A stretch of 64,000 nt of DNA from Aplysia californica (taxonomy: Eukaryota; Mollusca; Gastropoda; Aplysiida; Aplysiidae): the NCBI RefSeq assembly GCF_000002075.1, contig NW_004797331.1, positions 551,073 through 615,072 of the forward strand, given 5' to 3'. Both the position numbers and the translations under genes were made by a program. Numbering within the stretch: position 1 is the first letter of the stretch; every line of letters starts with the position of its first letter. This document shows, one piece after another, positions 21,816 to 34,800 of this stretch. The notes below the pieces were generated by a model. It did not search any database. It saw nothing but the letters and a program-made list of their open reading frames with translations, and was not told where the DNA came from.

Positions 21816-24800
21816 TTAGATGTCCATCTCACTACTTGGGGAGAGAGTCAGAGGTTTCACTTTGTCCTGCGTCTTCACCCTCAGCACTCTACTATCTGCC
21901 ACACTTTCAGATGCTGGCCCACTCTGATGGGCCTGCACTCCACGCCCATTTATCCTAAAGCTTCTCGTAGACAGAGGCTTTACATTAGATGATTTACTCT
22001 TGTCCTTTTCCTGCAGTTGCTGGAAAAATTTCCTCCTCTCTGCAAAACTGGCAATCTTATGGCCGCCATCTTCATTTTTCCCTCCTCTGCTGCTTCTTCT
22101 TTTTGCCACGCCAAGGCTGTCTTTCTTCAGAGTACTAATAGAATCCCTCCCGACTGACGGTTTGCTGTCTCTCCGAGGCATGACTTTTCCACCTCTTTGA
22201 GCCGAGATTTTACTGCTATCTCTCCGAGATGAGATTGGGCTGTCTTTCTGAGGTGTCTCCCTGCTGTCCTTGAGAGCTAAACTATTTTTCTTAGTCACAG
22301 TTCCATTAGATAGGCCACTGGACCGCCCCGAATCTCTTCTCACTGCACTGATATTCTTTTTGATGTAGTTTTCCTTCATCCCACCAGACTCTCGCCTCAT
22401 TCCACCAGACTCTCGCCTCATTGTCATTGAGCTCCTCCGAGCTCCTGACTTTCGTCGCTGGGAAGCTGAAGCATTAACAAAATTGTTAACATTTAATTTA
22501 TAGCTAGCTGGTTTAGTAAACTTGGATGGTTTGGGCAGAACAGCAGGTTTTGGCTTTATGGGCGGTGCCTTCTTACGTAAACTTTGGGCACTGGAAGCAC
22601 ACTGAGCAGTCACTGGAGGAGATTCCCTTGGCTTTGTATTCACCTCTGATGAATTAGACTGTGGGGTCATGGAAGGGGGTTTACTAGACTTTGGAGTAGA
22701 TAAGATATTCATATCTGCAACAATGTTGTTATCTGAAGCATTTAGCACGGAGGACAACTCCTGCCCCACTTGCCCAACCTTGACTTCTGCACTTTGAGGC
22801 TGTTGTATCTCTGGTGACAGAGCTTCCTCTCTGGATGATGAGCGCAACAGGAACCTATTGTGGGCAGAGCGGAACGATTGAGACTTCTTTCCTCTGCTAC
22901 TTCTTCTCCTCTCCGTTATCCACCCATCGTTTTCCACGACCTTGGGACTTGCTCTGATACTCTCCATTCTCTTCAAACATTCTGCTGTCTCTAATTCTTC
23001 ACCATCTGTTTTGTCAGGCACTGGGCTGTCAATATCTAATTCCATTGACATTTTGTCTTCATTTGCACCTGTCTCAATGCTCTTTGTGAATGGCGATTTC
23101 ATAAGACCATTCTCTTTTTTCTTTGAGTCTCTATGATCCATATGAGGTAATGTTGAAGCTGCTGGGCCCTCAGGAGGAGATGCATCCTCATCTTTAGCAT
23201 TTGTCTTTTCATGGATATTATCTTGCTCTGTAAAACTACTTCCACATTCCATTGACTGATACTTGCCTGGTTCATCTAAATGAGATATCAAAGATGTTAG
23301 ACAAGAGCTACCTTGTCCTGTATTTGTAAATTCAAAAATCCTTTGAGCATTGGCAATAGAAGTTCTGAAAGAATCTGACCTTAAAGGCTGAGATCTCTGC
23401 TGAGGCACAACATTGGACAGACATTTGACAGGATTCTTTTTCCATAAGTGTGAGGCTTCGGGCCCACCAACATCTTTTCCGCTATTATGTTCATTCCAGT
23501 CATTTAATTTTCTGTCAACGCCAACAGTTCTTTTTACATTAAGAGGTTTTTCTTCTGGACACAGGGCAGTTTCTAATTCATGCTGTCCTTTCCTCACCAC
23601 CCTGGGATTGGACGCCTCACCACCAAGGCCACTATCACTTTCATGAAGCTGTGATAAGCTTGAAGATCTGTCACTGCACGAGTCATCCACACAGCTATCG
23701 CTTTCTTTAGCCATTGTGTCCTGACTGTTTCCATTTATAAGTTCTTGTGAACATAGGTCTAGAGAAAAATTCTTCTTACTGCTACTTGTGGAAACTTCTG
23801 ATTCAAGCATGCTTACAGTGTTCTTATTAGATGCATCTGTCGCGTTTCCTGGTTCAGAAGACTGCTTCTGCAGCTCAACAGTCAGTTCAGACTTCACAGA
23901 CAGTGGTCTGGAGTTCAAAACATCTTCGTTGCTGGAGTAGCCATCACTTTCACTGACTTCATTCGCACAAAGATTTGCGGTGCGTTCAGTAAACTTTGCT
24001 ACTAACAAGTTAACAGATTTAGGTAATGATGATACAGATGCTCTAGTGCTTTGGGTCTTTTTGAGACTTTGAGATTGAGATGCAACTGGTTTGCTTGTCT
24101 TCTCAGGTAAATTTGCTTTCTTAGGGAATCTGAATGAAGACTTTTGCCCTGATCCCGAGTCTACCTTAATATTTTCTGAAGTTTTTTTTAAACTGGCATT
24201 TGAATTAAGACTGCTGTTTGAATTCAGACTGGCGCTTGAGGTTGTCGGAGGGCCTAAAACACGCCTACCAACTTGCCTCTGCGGAGAGGGAGGGAATATT
24301 CTACCAGCAGAGTTTTTGTCGAGAGAAATACTTATATCCTTTTCAAACTCGCCACGTGGTTCGCTCTCTATTCTGTCAGGACCAGCCCACAGTGTTGAGG
24401 CTTCGGTTTTAAGAATTGAAGTGACTGGTTTATTCTTGACAGTTTCATTTGCAGGATTATCCTGAGATTGCAAACTATTGTTATCAGTACAGATGGTACT
24501 CTCAAGGTCCTTTTTAAATGAATCTTTGAATCTCTTCTGTAAGTGAGGTGCCAGTCTCCCAACCATAGCAGCGACTGATTTCGTGGGACTCATATTTGGG
24601 CTGTTGGTCTTGACTGGAGAGTTAGACTTTTTGGGAGGAGAGACATGAGCTGCAATGAAAGTTTCAAATTGTTGTCTCTCCTGAGACTGCCTGGTGACAG
24701 GAGGATTACTCGACACGCCAAAACCTCGTTTGGAATTAGATCTACGTGGAGTTGGTCTTCCCTCTGTGTCCTTGACATCTTTAGCAAACGACACTCTACG

Positions 24801-25834
24801 AGGAGACGACGCACATCCCTTTGTAACTCTCCCAAACGTAAGACCTTTACCAGGTGTGATGCTCAGGCCGGATGACCTCCGTTTGAGTCTGCGGCGTGGG
24901 AATTTCGGAGATTCTTCTAGTTGTTGGATTTGAATAACATCGAGACCATCATCTTTCTCCAGTCTATTCTCTTCTTGTGTAAGCTGACTAACAGAAGGTT
25001 CTTTATACTTGCGACTTCTTGTTGTAGGATTAAGGCTACCTGTTAAAATAGACAATTTCGCTTGTGGCCGGTTCTCAGAACTTTGAGCTGATGACGTGGA
25101 AGAGACCGAACTAGTTCGGCTTACTGAGAGAGTACTGCGAGAACCAGATGAGGCAAGAGTGGCGGAGAGATTGCTGGGTTTAGATCTTTTACCTTGTGTA
25201 GGCATTTCTTCACTTTGAGCAATACTTTCCTGTGACCTCCTCTTCTGTGGGCTTTTCTTGGCAGAAAAGGAATCAATAAAATCCTGGGAGGTTTCCATAT
25301 TCTCCGGTTCTGCAAAGCTGGGTTTGGTAATGACTCTGGGCGGAGGGCGTTCAGGAAGACTGTTTTGAGCAAGTGGAGACATCCGGTTCCTCATGCTTAA
25401 GAAGGAAGAAAGTAACTCTCTGGGACTATACTTCTTTTCTGGCACAGGAGGAGTTTTCTCCCAGACAGGTGAATTCTCTTCGGGAATGGCCTGTCTGTCT
25501 CCAAACGAGCTCAGCTTAGAAGGTACGGCATAAATGTCCTCCAAACTTTTCGAACGGCGTCTGTTAAGAGGATGATTCTTTGTAGGCTCTGAAAGAAAGC
25601 TCAGCTTCTCCATCCGCTTAAAAGGGGACAACGTGGTGTAGTCGCAGAAGACATCATCCTCCGTCCTATCTCGGCACAGGTCATCAGTGATCTCTGCATA
25701 CTTAGGGCTCCCTGTGCTGTATGGTATGGCATCCTTCACACAAGAATACACAGGGCTTTCACTTGAGGACCTGTTCAACTGATTGGGCAACTTCTCCAAG
25801 AGGCTTTTATTGTTACATCCTTGAACCCCTGTCC
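21816..25834 (-). CDS. phosphoprotein gene, 4.0-kb last exon
   Basis: Acceptor TTTGTTTCAG precedes 25834; the frame runs 1,338 codons to TAA at 21818-21816. An in-frame ATG further upstream at 25874 lies in the intron and is not used, because the exon at 26590-26720 joins in phase at 25834. The exon encodes RRSKSLEDIY near its start, RVSF mid-way, and a C-terminal series of RRDS/RRES sites followed by SFAERRKFFQQLQ. A 21-bp unit encoding RRESGGM is tandemly duplicated at about 22378-22422. Confidence 0.95.
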
Positions 25835-28800
25835 CTGAAACAAAGGGGGAAAAAACATTGAGCTTGAAGGTCAATCATACACCAGCATAGCACATACGTG
25901 GAGAAACCTACAAAATGCTCCTCTATAGAAATTGTAACATGGGATGATTCCAAGTCCAGGAATGTGCAAAGAGAGAGGTTAAGCAGGTCCTTTTCAGGAC
26001 ATTGTTAAACAGTAGCCCCCTTCCAACCCTGTCTTGTTTGCACAACTTCAGGTTTTTATTACAAACAGTTAGACCAAAATCCCAGACATCCCCTACATGA
26101 ACAGCAGCATGCCAAATTCCTTTCCTAACTTTTATTAGTGGAAGAGTAATTTTAGCATAAATACCAGCTGCTGATTATTTTTAGCAAAGAATGAAGAATA
26201 ACCCCCCCCCGGGAAATAAAAAAAAAAGAATACAAATGAAAATTTAAAAAAATAAAACCCAAGTAAGACCAGCCACAAGCTCTATAACTATGCAGATATT
26301 CATCGGAGCAAAAGTTGTGCGGTTGAGAGACTATATGGTTCTCTCTCTCCTCTGGCATCATAAACAGTCAGCGAAGCCGACAGGATTCAGGAACTCAACA
26401 TTTGCTCAGGGGCCCTTGAAAAGTTCTAAGCATGGGTCACTGAAATGTCCCAGCAGACGTTTGACAATATGGTTAAAAAGTCAGGTGAGAAAAACAATTA
26501 CCCAATCTAAAATTCTTGCAAATAATTATAAGGTTTAAACTCTTATGATAAAGAACAATTTTTATGTAGGTGAGTATATATCCAATTACCTGGTTGAAAA
26601 TTGTATGGCAGAGTCCTTGTGGCATTAGGCGTGGGTGTATTTGGAATCTCTGGGCACTGGGGTGAAGAAACAGCATGTACCTTGGGATCGCCTTTCACAT
26701 AGAACATACTAGTTGGAGTCCTGAAAATAGCAAGTATGAGAATGAGTAATTACATTTGATGCCCATAACTGTACACTAGAAAACTGAAAGGCCTTCCAGT
26801 GCACAAATTTTAAGAAGGCTAATAACCTGTTTGGGGGTGAAGGGGGAGAGAGAGACTGTTTTGCTGTCGGAACTGTTTTGCCGTAAGCATTTGACAGCGG
26901 CTCAGGCACATTCCTTTACGGCGACTTCAACATCAAATTACTTTTCAGAAATTGCCAAAAATAGGTCTCTTTTATTTGGAATTCATTCAATAGATGAACT
27001 ATCAAAATAGGTTAACTTGTTTTGATTTAATGACCCATTTAGTGACGTTTTTGTCATATTTAGATTTAGCAGTTTAGCACCAAAAAAAGGGGCCCGGCGT
27101 AGTGGGTTTACCTCCCACGGAGATAAAGAGATAACACGTTGGACGGCATTTTTTTTGTTTTTTGAAGGGGGCAACAGTGAAACAGAATAAACTATACTGA
27201 ACAGATTTAGTCATCCTGAAGGTGAAGAGATGGGTTCCAAGAGCTGTTATCCGCACAAGAGGTGAACAAATTTCAAGTCAAAAGAAGAGTGAACAATCAA
27301 AGACAAACTCAAATTCAAAGCTTGTGAGTGCCATCAAACAGAACTTTCTTCTTCACGTGTCAGATCTGGAGCAGACGTTGACAATCATGGTACCCCACTC
27401 CTTCCTGTTGTCAGTCTCCCTGATCAGCTTTGTTGTTCTCATTGTCTTATTTGTCAAAAAGTTGTTCAGGCCATATCAGTGTATGTTGTTCTCTGTCTTC
27501 CTCTGCTTTTCTTTCCCTTTATCAGTCCTCACAGCAGCAGTTTTTCTAGTCCATTTGATCTATTTATGTGACTTTGGAAACTCAGTCTGATGGTACTGAT
27601 TAATGCTCTTTCAGACGTTGCTAAACGGTTTCAGTGAACGCTAAAGAAAGTAGAAGACCTGAAGCAGAGATACCAGTACTATCATGGTGCTACAGGAAAA
27701 TGCTAGAGTTGCAGTATATTTGTAAACATTTAATGCCCCCACCAACTCAAATCAAATCATTAACCCCCTTTTGTCAGCTCCTGTACATCATACATCCAGC
27801 ATCGCCAGCTAAGATGCTGTACTCATGTTACTAAGTACTTCCTAGCACAATCCGATCTTGGCAATTGTATGAACCATATGACATGCACCACAGAGTGTTT
27901 TATAACAGCATTATGATAGCTGTGAGCAGAACCATATTGAAGGATCCTAATTTTGTCATAATACTAATGTTGAATTTGTCTAGCTCAGGATAGAGAAATG
28001 TGGAAAGTGTTTGTTTATGCCCTATACCTTAATGCAGGGTGAGAGAGACAGTGATAATTATGATGATGACCGAAACTTTAACACAACAGGCTGGCCTTAA
28101 ATGCTGAAGGCATTATATTTGTTATTCAAAGCTTTTAAAAGACGAAAGATAACAGTTATGGTCAAGGGACCAAAACAAGTATGGATACAGCTAAAATCTC
28201 TCACTAGCTTTTGCTGTCACACAGCACAAAAAGACAGGAATTTGCTAACACCCTGTCAACATAATGTTTATCTTATTCTTGGATTAAGCACTTCTAAAGT
28301 CCAATGATTTTCTAAGGGCAAAGTGGACTACAAGGGCTCATGGCAAAGAGGATGCAAAATAAAAGTTAGCCATCTCTACGTGACTAGTGATGTAGACTGT
28401 CCGGGTCTGGTAGTTTTTCTCCCCTTAAACACTGGGAAAATTGGCAGTGAGCAGGGATAGCCAAAATTTATTTCAAAAACGGAATTAGGGGTATTATGAT
28501 CATATTTTTCTGTTGCTGGATCGATAACAACAATAACATATGATCATATTTTCATAAAATTGAATAAAAATGGTGACAATTCCGCCAAATTCATAAAGAT
28601 GGGTAGCCCTGCTGTAGCCGAAGACGAGTAGTTGGGAGCTATAATCCTGTCCAGGGTGGGTGAGAAAAGCCTATGATGATAATGATGATTAAGGGCACAA
28701 AGCAGGATAAAAGACCTACCCTCTGGTTATTGTAGCAAATCTCTGGGGACTCGCTCTCTTCAGCGATGCCTGTCAGGAAAAAGACAACGAGAATCCTCAT

Positions 28801-31800
28801 TCAGTTTTATAAAACGTTTAGTCAGAGAGTTTAACTGTTCATATTCAAGAGCTTGGAGGTTGTTGAGAAGCAAACGAGTTCATCATAGCATAGACTCTGT
28901 CACAGGCTCTAAACAACATCAGACTGGCATGTCATAAAAAACTTCAACTTTACTACTTATTTTAAAAACATGCAAACAGCATGAGAAAGACAGATATACT
29001 AGTTTTGCAAACATACTTTGGGGACAGTGCTTAAAAAAGACAACAGAAAGGCATTTATTTGATAAAATAAAATGTGTCATGATGCGGCGGAATCAGGTGC
29101 TCGTCAATTTTTGGGCATGTAGAGTTATCTTAAAGCTTGTTCATTTGTTTATCTTTCAATAAAAAAGTACACATCTATCTTTAGTAGAAGTTGAGGTATA
29201 TTTGCGATTGAAGGAAGTGTGGTTTTAGAGGTAAAATTGGCGAGAAAATGTCTGCTAAAGTTAGGCGACTTCTTAAACTTGAGAGTCCTTAGAAACTGCA
29301 AATTTTCATTTTTCTGCTGTAAATCAACATTTTTCAGTAAAATCCACACAGCAATGTGTTTTTAAATGGACCTTACAGGTGCTGAGTCAAAAAACGAAAA
29401 TTCAATTAAAATTTCCAAACGGACAGAAAAATATCAGTTTCTTCGGTTTTATTATTTTGACGAGCGCCTGATTTCACCAAGCAGCTTCACAAATATGCTT
29501 TTTCTACTGCTCAGCACTTTATAACATTAGAAGTAACTTTCTCCATCAAAGACCAAAAACAGAATATCATAATTATTTAAATATATTTATTCATCTGTAG
29601 AAGTGGGCCTGAAGCTGTCACTTCTTAAAATTTGACAGAAAAGTGCATCACTGGAACAATAAAAACAAGCTAAATTTTGTGAAAAAATGTCCCACCGTTC
29701 TGGGCTGTTGTCTGGTCAAACAGCTAGGAAGAGTCTGACTTTTTGTAGACAAAGGCGGGACGTCATACTGCAAAATTAAAAGACATTACAAGTCATAATG
29801 AATCCACAAGTCATTACCGTGGCTCTGAAAAAGATAATCATTTTCTTCTCCAAAACCCAGATCTGAAACAAGATATATATCGGCAATCATGATTTGCCTC
29901 TCATTTCTTCATTTCACAAATTGGTTGTTAGCGATCCATTAGCATCTGAGCATTAACTCTTCTGCATGATGCCATTCTGTAATAGCTGCATGTCTGTTCT
30001 AATTGTTGTTTTGAGGAGTAGAGGAAGTTAAATGTGTGGGGTAGCTTGGGAAGAAAACATCCCCTCAAATCAGTTAGTTTTCTACAGAAGAACAGATGAT
30101 GTTCCACTGTCTCTGAGGGGTAGTCACATAGTGGGCAGGCATCAGACTGCTTTACTCCAATTCGGTTGAGATTTTGATTGAGGTGTACATGTTGTACAAG
30201 TTGGAAGTTCACAAATTGGTAAAATGAAAATGTGGATGCTTCATGTGGTGAGGCTGATGTTTTTATATCTAACTTTTTCAAGTACCAGTACCAAGAGTCC
30301 ACCACAAAAAAAGACTGATGACTATTTATTCACTTACTTATTGCATCCAATAAGCCTAATTACAATACATTTAAACAAATTTAAAAAATAGCCCTTCTAT
30401 AAGTCTTCTGGGCTCTTTCTTCAAATATTTGAAATTTCTCCGGTTGATGTTAGATCTCTCAAAAACATTATGTCTGAACACATTTTGGGTATTTCATTAT
30501 CAAATGAAAGGACCCAATTAGTTTAAAGACGAAATCCTCCCTCTCAAATTGCACCTACACAAGAAGACACAAATTATGATCATAAATCAAAACCACTTGA
30601 GAATCCGAAATTGAAAGTGTAAATTGCATAGGATAGCATGCATCATAACAATAAAATCTCAAAATGTAAGATTTTATTTATTCATAAAAGATTTTTCTGG
30701 GTCTCAACACATAACAAAATCCAGTAAAGAGAAGCTGTCTAGCATTACGATTATCAAGAAATGTAATAACTGAATCTCACACTTCAGTTAAGAATTGTCA
30801 TTACTAAATCATACTTCACACAAGACATGCCATTAAATCACTGAAACTCTTCTTCACATAAGAAATGTCATAACTGAATCTAATATTGTTTCACAAAAGA
30901 ATTGTTATAATTGAATCTCATGCTTCATACAGCTGCACAACAAAGCTATCAGAGCAGTCGTCGCCAAAAGGAAAATAGGAGAATGGTTCAACACTACCGT
31001 CAGTGTACGCAAAGGTTGACTGCTATCACCTACTCTGTTCAACATCTTCCTTGAACAAATCATGACTGATGCCCTTTAAAATCATACGAGCACAGTCAGC
31101 ATTAGTGGACGAATAGTTACTATCCTCAAGTTTGCCGATGACATTGACGGACCGGCAGGAAATGAAGAAGAACTCGCAAGACTGGAGAAATGACTGGATG
31201 AAACATCAACTAGATATGGCATGGAAATTTATGCAGAGAAAACAAAGCTGATGAGAAATAGTGACGAACCCAGTAAGACCAAAATTACAGTCAATGGTCA
31301 ACAGCTTGAAACAGTCAACCAGTTCAAGTACTTTGGTGCTATCATCAGCCAAGAAGGAACCAAGCCAGAAGTCCATGCAAGAATTGAACAAACAACAGGG
31401 GCACTTACAAAACTAAGACCAATATGGAAAGACAGAAACATATCAGTTAATTCCAAAATCAGACTACTCTATGTCCTCGACATCTTCATCCTTCTGTATG
31501 TTTGTGAATCATGGACCTTGATGGCAGAGCTGCAGAGAAAGATCCAAGCAGCTGAAATGAGATTCTTTAAACTTAGACGACAAGTTGGCATCTCAGTCAA
31601 TGACCACATCAAAAATGAGGAAGTGCACAGTAAAGTGAAACAACATATGAGCCACTATTGAAACTTGCAGTCTACTGTGAACCGAAGAAAAATGAATTGG
31701 TATGGTCATGTAACAAAATCGTGCGGCCTATCCAAGACCATTCTTCAGGGAACTGTGCAGGGGAGGAGAAAGAGAGGAAGGCAAAGAAAGAGGTGGACCC

Positions 31801-34800
31801 ACAACATTGCGCAGTGGACAGGGAAATCGTTCTCCTAAACTCAGGCACTCGCAAAAAAAAAGGAGAAAAAAAAGTGAAAAGTGGAGGCACCTCTTATCAT
31901 ACCGAGCCCCCTACGATCCTCTTGGATTATGGGATCAGTAAGCAGTCAGCAAACTTCATACAAAAAATGTCATTACCGAACCTCATACTTCAAACCACCC
32001 AAAAATTTCATTACCAAACCTCATACTTCAAACCACCCAAAAATGTCAATACTGAATCTCATACCTCATACATGAAATGAAATGCTATTACTGATTTTCA
32101 TACCCCTTCACACAAGAACAGTTACTTCACCTGGGTTTGAGAAGCCTCTGACTGGGCACAGTCTGCATCGCACGATTTCCCAAACGTTGAAAACTGGGAC
32201 TCAGCGGCACCCTCCTCCATCATATCAATACTGATGTCTAAGGCAGATGGAAGGACAGCCAGCGAAGTTGGAGTGGAAGGTTGTACAACAGCCGTGTATC
32301 TTGACATTGGGGACTCAGAAACCGCATCAGGCAGATCCACTGAGCATCCACGATAGTACTTCGGGGGCAGTTTCCGTTTGTTCCACAGTTTCATGAAGGT
32401 TTTGTAGTATTCTCGTAATTTTGGTGATCTCATGGCATCTACATTTTTCCTTTTCTGTGTGGAAAGCAAATAAAACTTTCAAGTAACTAGCAAGAGTTCA
32501 TCAATACAAGAAAATATTGAAGCAAAAGAAATAAGAAGACACACATTGATGGTCTACCTAATCAATGAATTCATATTAATTTGTAAGTCTCCATGAGACC
32601 TATTAAAAAATGCCTTTACATTAATGAATTATAAAATGTCAAAGTGAACAAGTAGAAGGGTAAAACAGGAGATTTTACAATACATGCAAAAACATGGACA
32701 TAACAATATTACATTGTTCCATACCTCTTCCTGCAGCCACATTTTCAGTTCAGACATTTTACCCAAGTAATCATTCAGGGATATCAGATCTATGGATAGA
32801 TCAAATAAATCAATCAGAAATTTCAGTGAGAACACACCATAGAAAAGAAGCCATAATATGTAACGGTAACCAAGATTCACTGAAGACTAAAACTACAACT
32901 AAATGTCCATCATTCAACATACATGGCTAATAAGCTCACTAACAGGCACTTCAACTAAAATGAAAAAGAAGCCTTTGAAAAGCCTCCACATAGATATATG
33001 TACAGTAGTCTCCGTCTAAACGCACGGTGCTCGGGAGGGCTCCTTAGCGTGTGTTTATACGGAGTATGCGTTTACATGAACCTTTGCAAGGGGAGGAAGG
33101 GACACAGTCATCTCAATTCCTTATTACTCTAGTGACCTCCCTTGGAGGGAAGGGGTCATTTTGGCAGATAATGTGACGACACGTGACTGTTTTGTGAAGG
33201 ATTCCACGACAGGGGTTAAGAATACAAAGGCGTTGAATGGGGAGGGGGAGAAATACAAACTCAATGTAATGAATATGCACTGTAAACGTCGGGAACAGAT
33301 AGCCTAAGAGGAAACTTTGCGGTGATGGTCACAGAGACGACGGACCAGCCACGTGGCTTTCCAAGCGACCACCCCCGACTGTAAATTCATGCAGAATCAT
33401 CCCCGAGAAACATTTTCTCTTGTGATTCGTTAAACAAGTACTTTATAAATTCTACGAGTACAGCTGAATAGGCTTACTTGGCTAATCTTTAAAATCCTAT
33501 AGAGGCCTGTCTAGTGTTTTACGGCATTCGCGCGTGTCGCGCATCAGGCCTAAATTTAACTAAACATTACGCGCAGTCAGAGTCACTCAAACACCAGTCA
33601 GAAACCTTCTCTCAAAGATACATTTCCAGTGACCAATCAAAAAACATTTCAGTCCCCCCCCCCCACCCCCCAACATTTAACCGACCAGCCCTAGATCGAG
33701 ACCTATGCGCAGTCCGTCACTCTCTTTGTACAGTGTGAGGGGCACTCTCACCAAATATCCCGTTTTCTAGTAAATTCTAGGCTTGTCTTATGCAGGCGGT
33801 GCACGTTGTAGTGAAAATTTCCCCTCGCCAAGCTTAACTTGTCGGCGTGTTTCGCGGATCGGAGCGTGCGTTTAGAGGGAGTGACCGTGCGTTTGCATGT
33901 CTAAATTATATAGTAAAAAAACCCGTCAGATGACGAAAGCGTGCGTTTGAGCGGAGCGTGCGTTTAGGCGGAGACTACTGTAACACATTGTTTAAATGTA
34001 AATGTGAGCAAATGTGAAGTCTCAAGTTTCTGGAAACAAAGAGTAGCGAAGGCAAATGCAAAATTTAAGGAGATGGACAAGAATGAAGGATAAAGTGTAC
34101 ATCTGTTCTTCTAAGCACTCACAGAACTAACATTTATATAAGCACTCTCAAAAACACTTGGAAGGAATAATTTGGCAGAGTATGCAAAACAATAGCAGTT
34201 AAGGAATAGTAGTACACTTCCCAAATTAAAAAAGGTTGCTTGCATCATGGCATCAAATGGGTCACTTTCTTTTAATTCTTCTCATCTTCAACATTGAAAC
34301 AACTGAAGATGTCGGTATGCTCCAATTGTAGTTTACTCTTAAGGTAAATCCATTCATTTATAAAATCGTAATAAACAATTGATAACAGGCTTTTTTCAAG
34401 TCAAATTTTTATGCTTTCAGACTTACTGATGGTTGAAGCAGAAAGTGAAATGCTACTTACTCTTCTCCACATTTTCCTGTTTAGCTTTCTCTCTCTGCCG
34501 CACTCGTCTAATAGACCGCTGTGCTGTAAGCCTTTCTTGCCGACTAGCAAAAGCTTCCTCGCTCTCAGTTTCTGAAAGTTTGTTATAAACAAGAAAGGTT
34601 AAGTGGTGAAAGGTAACACATTGGTGACCAAAAAAAACAACAAAAAAAAATAGGAAGGAAGGACAAAAGCAACAGGTGAAAAGAAAAGATGGACCAGTGA
34701 CTTTCTCCAGCAACTCGCACAAAAATATCCTCCGTTAATCCCAGATTCTTGGTGATCATTTTATACTTTTGATACATTGGAAGAAAACAAAAGGCTTCTA

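Noticed and set aside
22000-25372. Numerous frames on the + strand and other - strand frames opposite the large exon
   Set aside because: Shadows of the 4-kb coding exon.
25835-25874. ATG at 25874 as the start of a single-exon 1,352-codon gene
   Set aside because: Upstream exons at 26590-35200 join in phase at 25834 with a good acceptor; the ATG lies in the intron.
29818-29862. Possible 45-nt extra exon of the - strand gene (good acceptor TTGTTTCAG and donor ACG|GTAATG)
   Set aside because: The in-phase peptide (IWVLEKKMIIFFRAT) is hydrophobic and unlike the rest, while the more natural-looking frame is out of phase with its neighbours. It could be a cassette exon, but I cannot support it.
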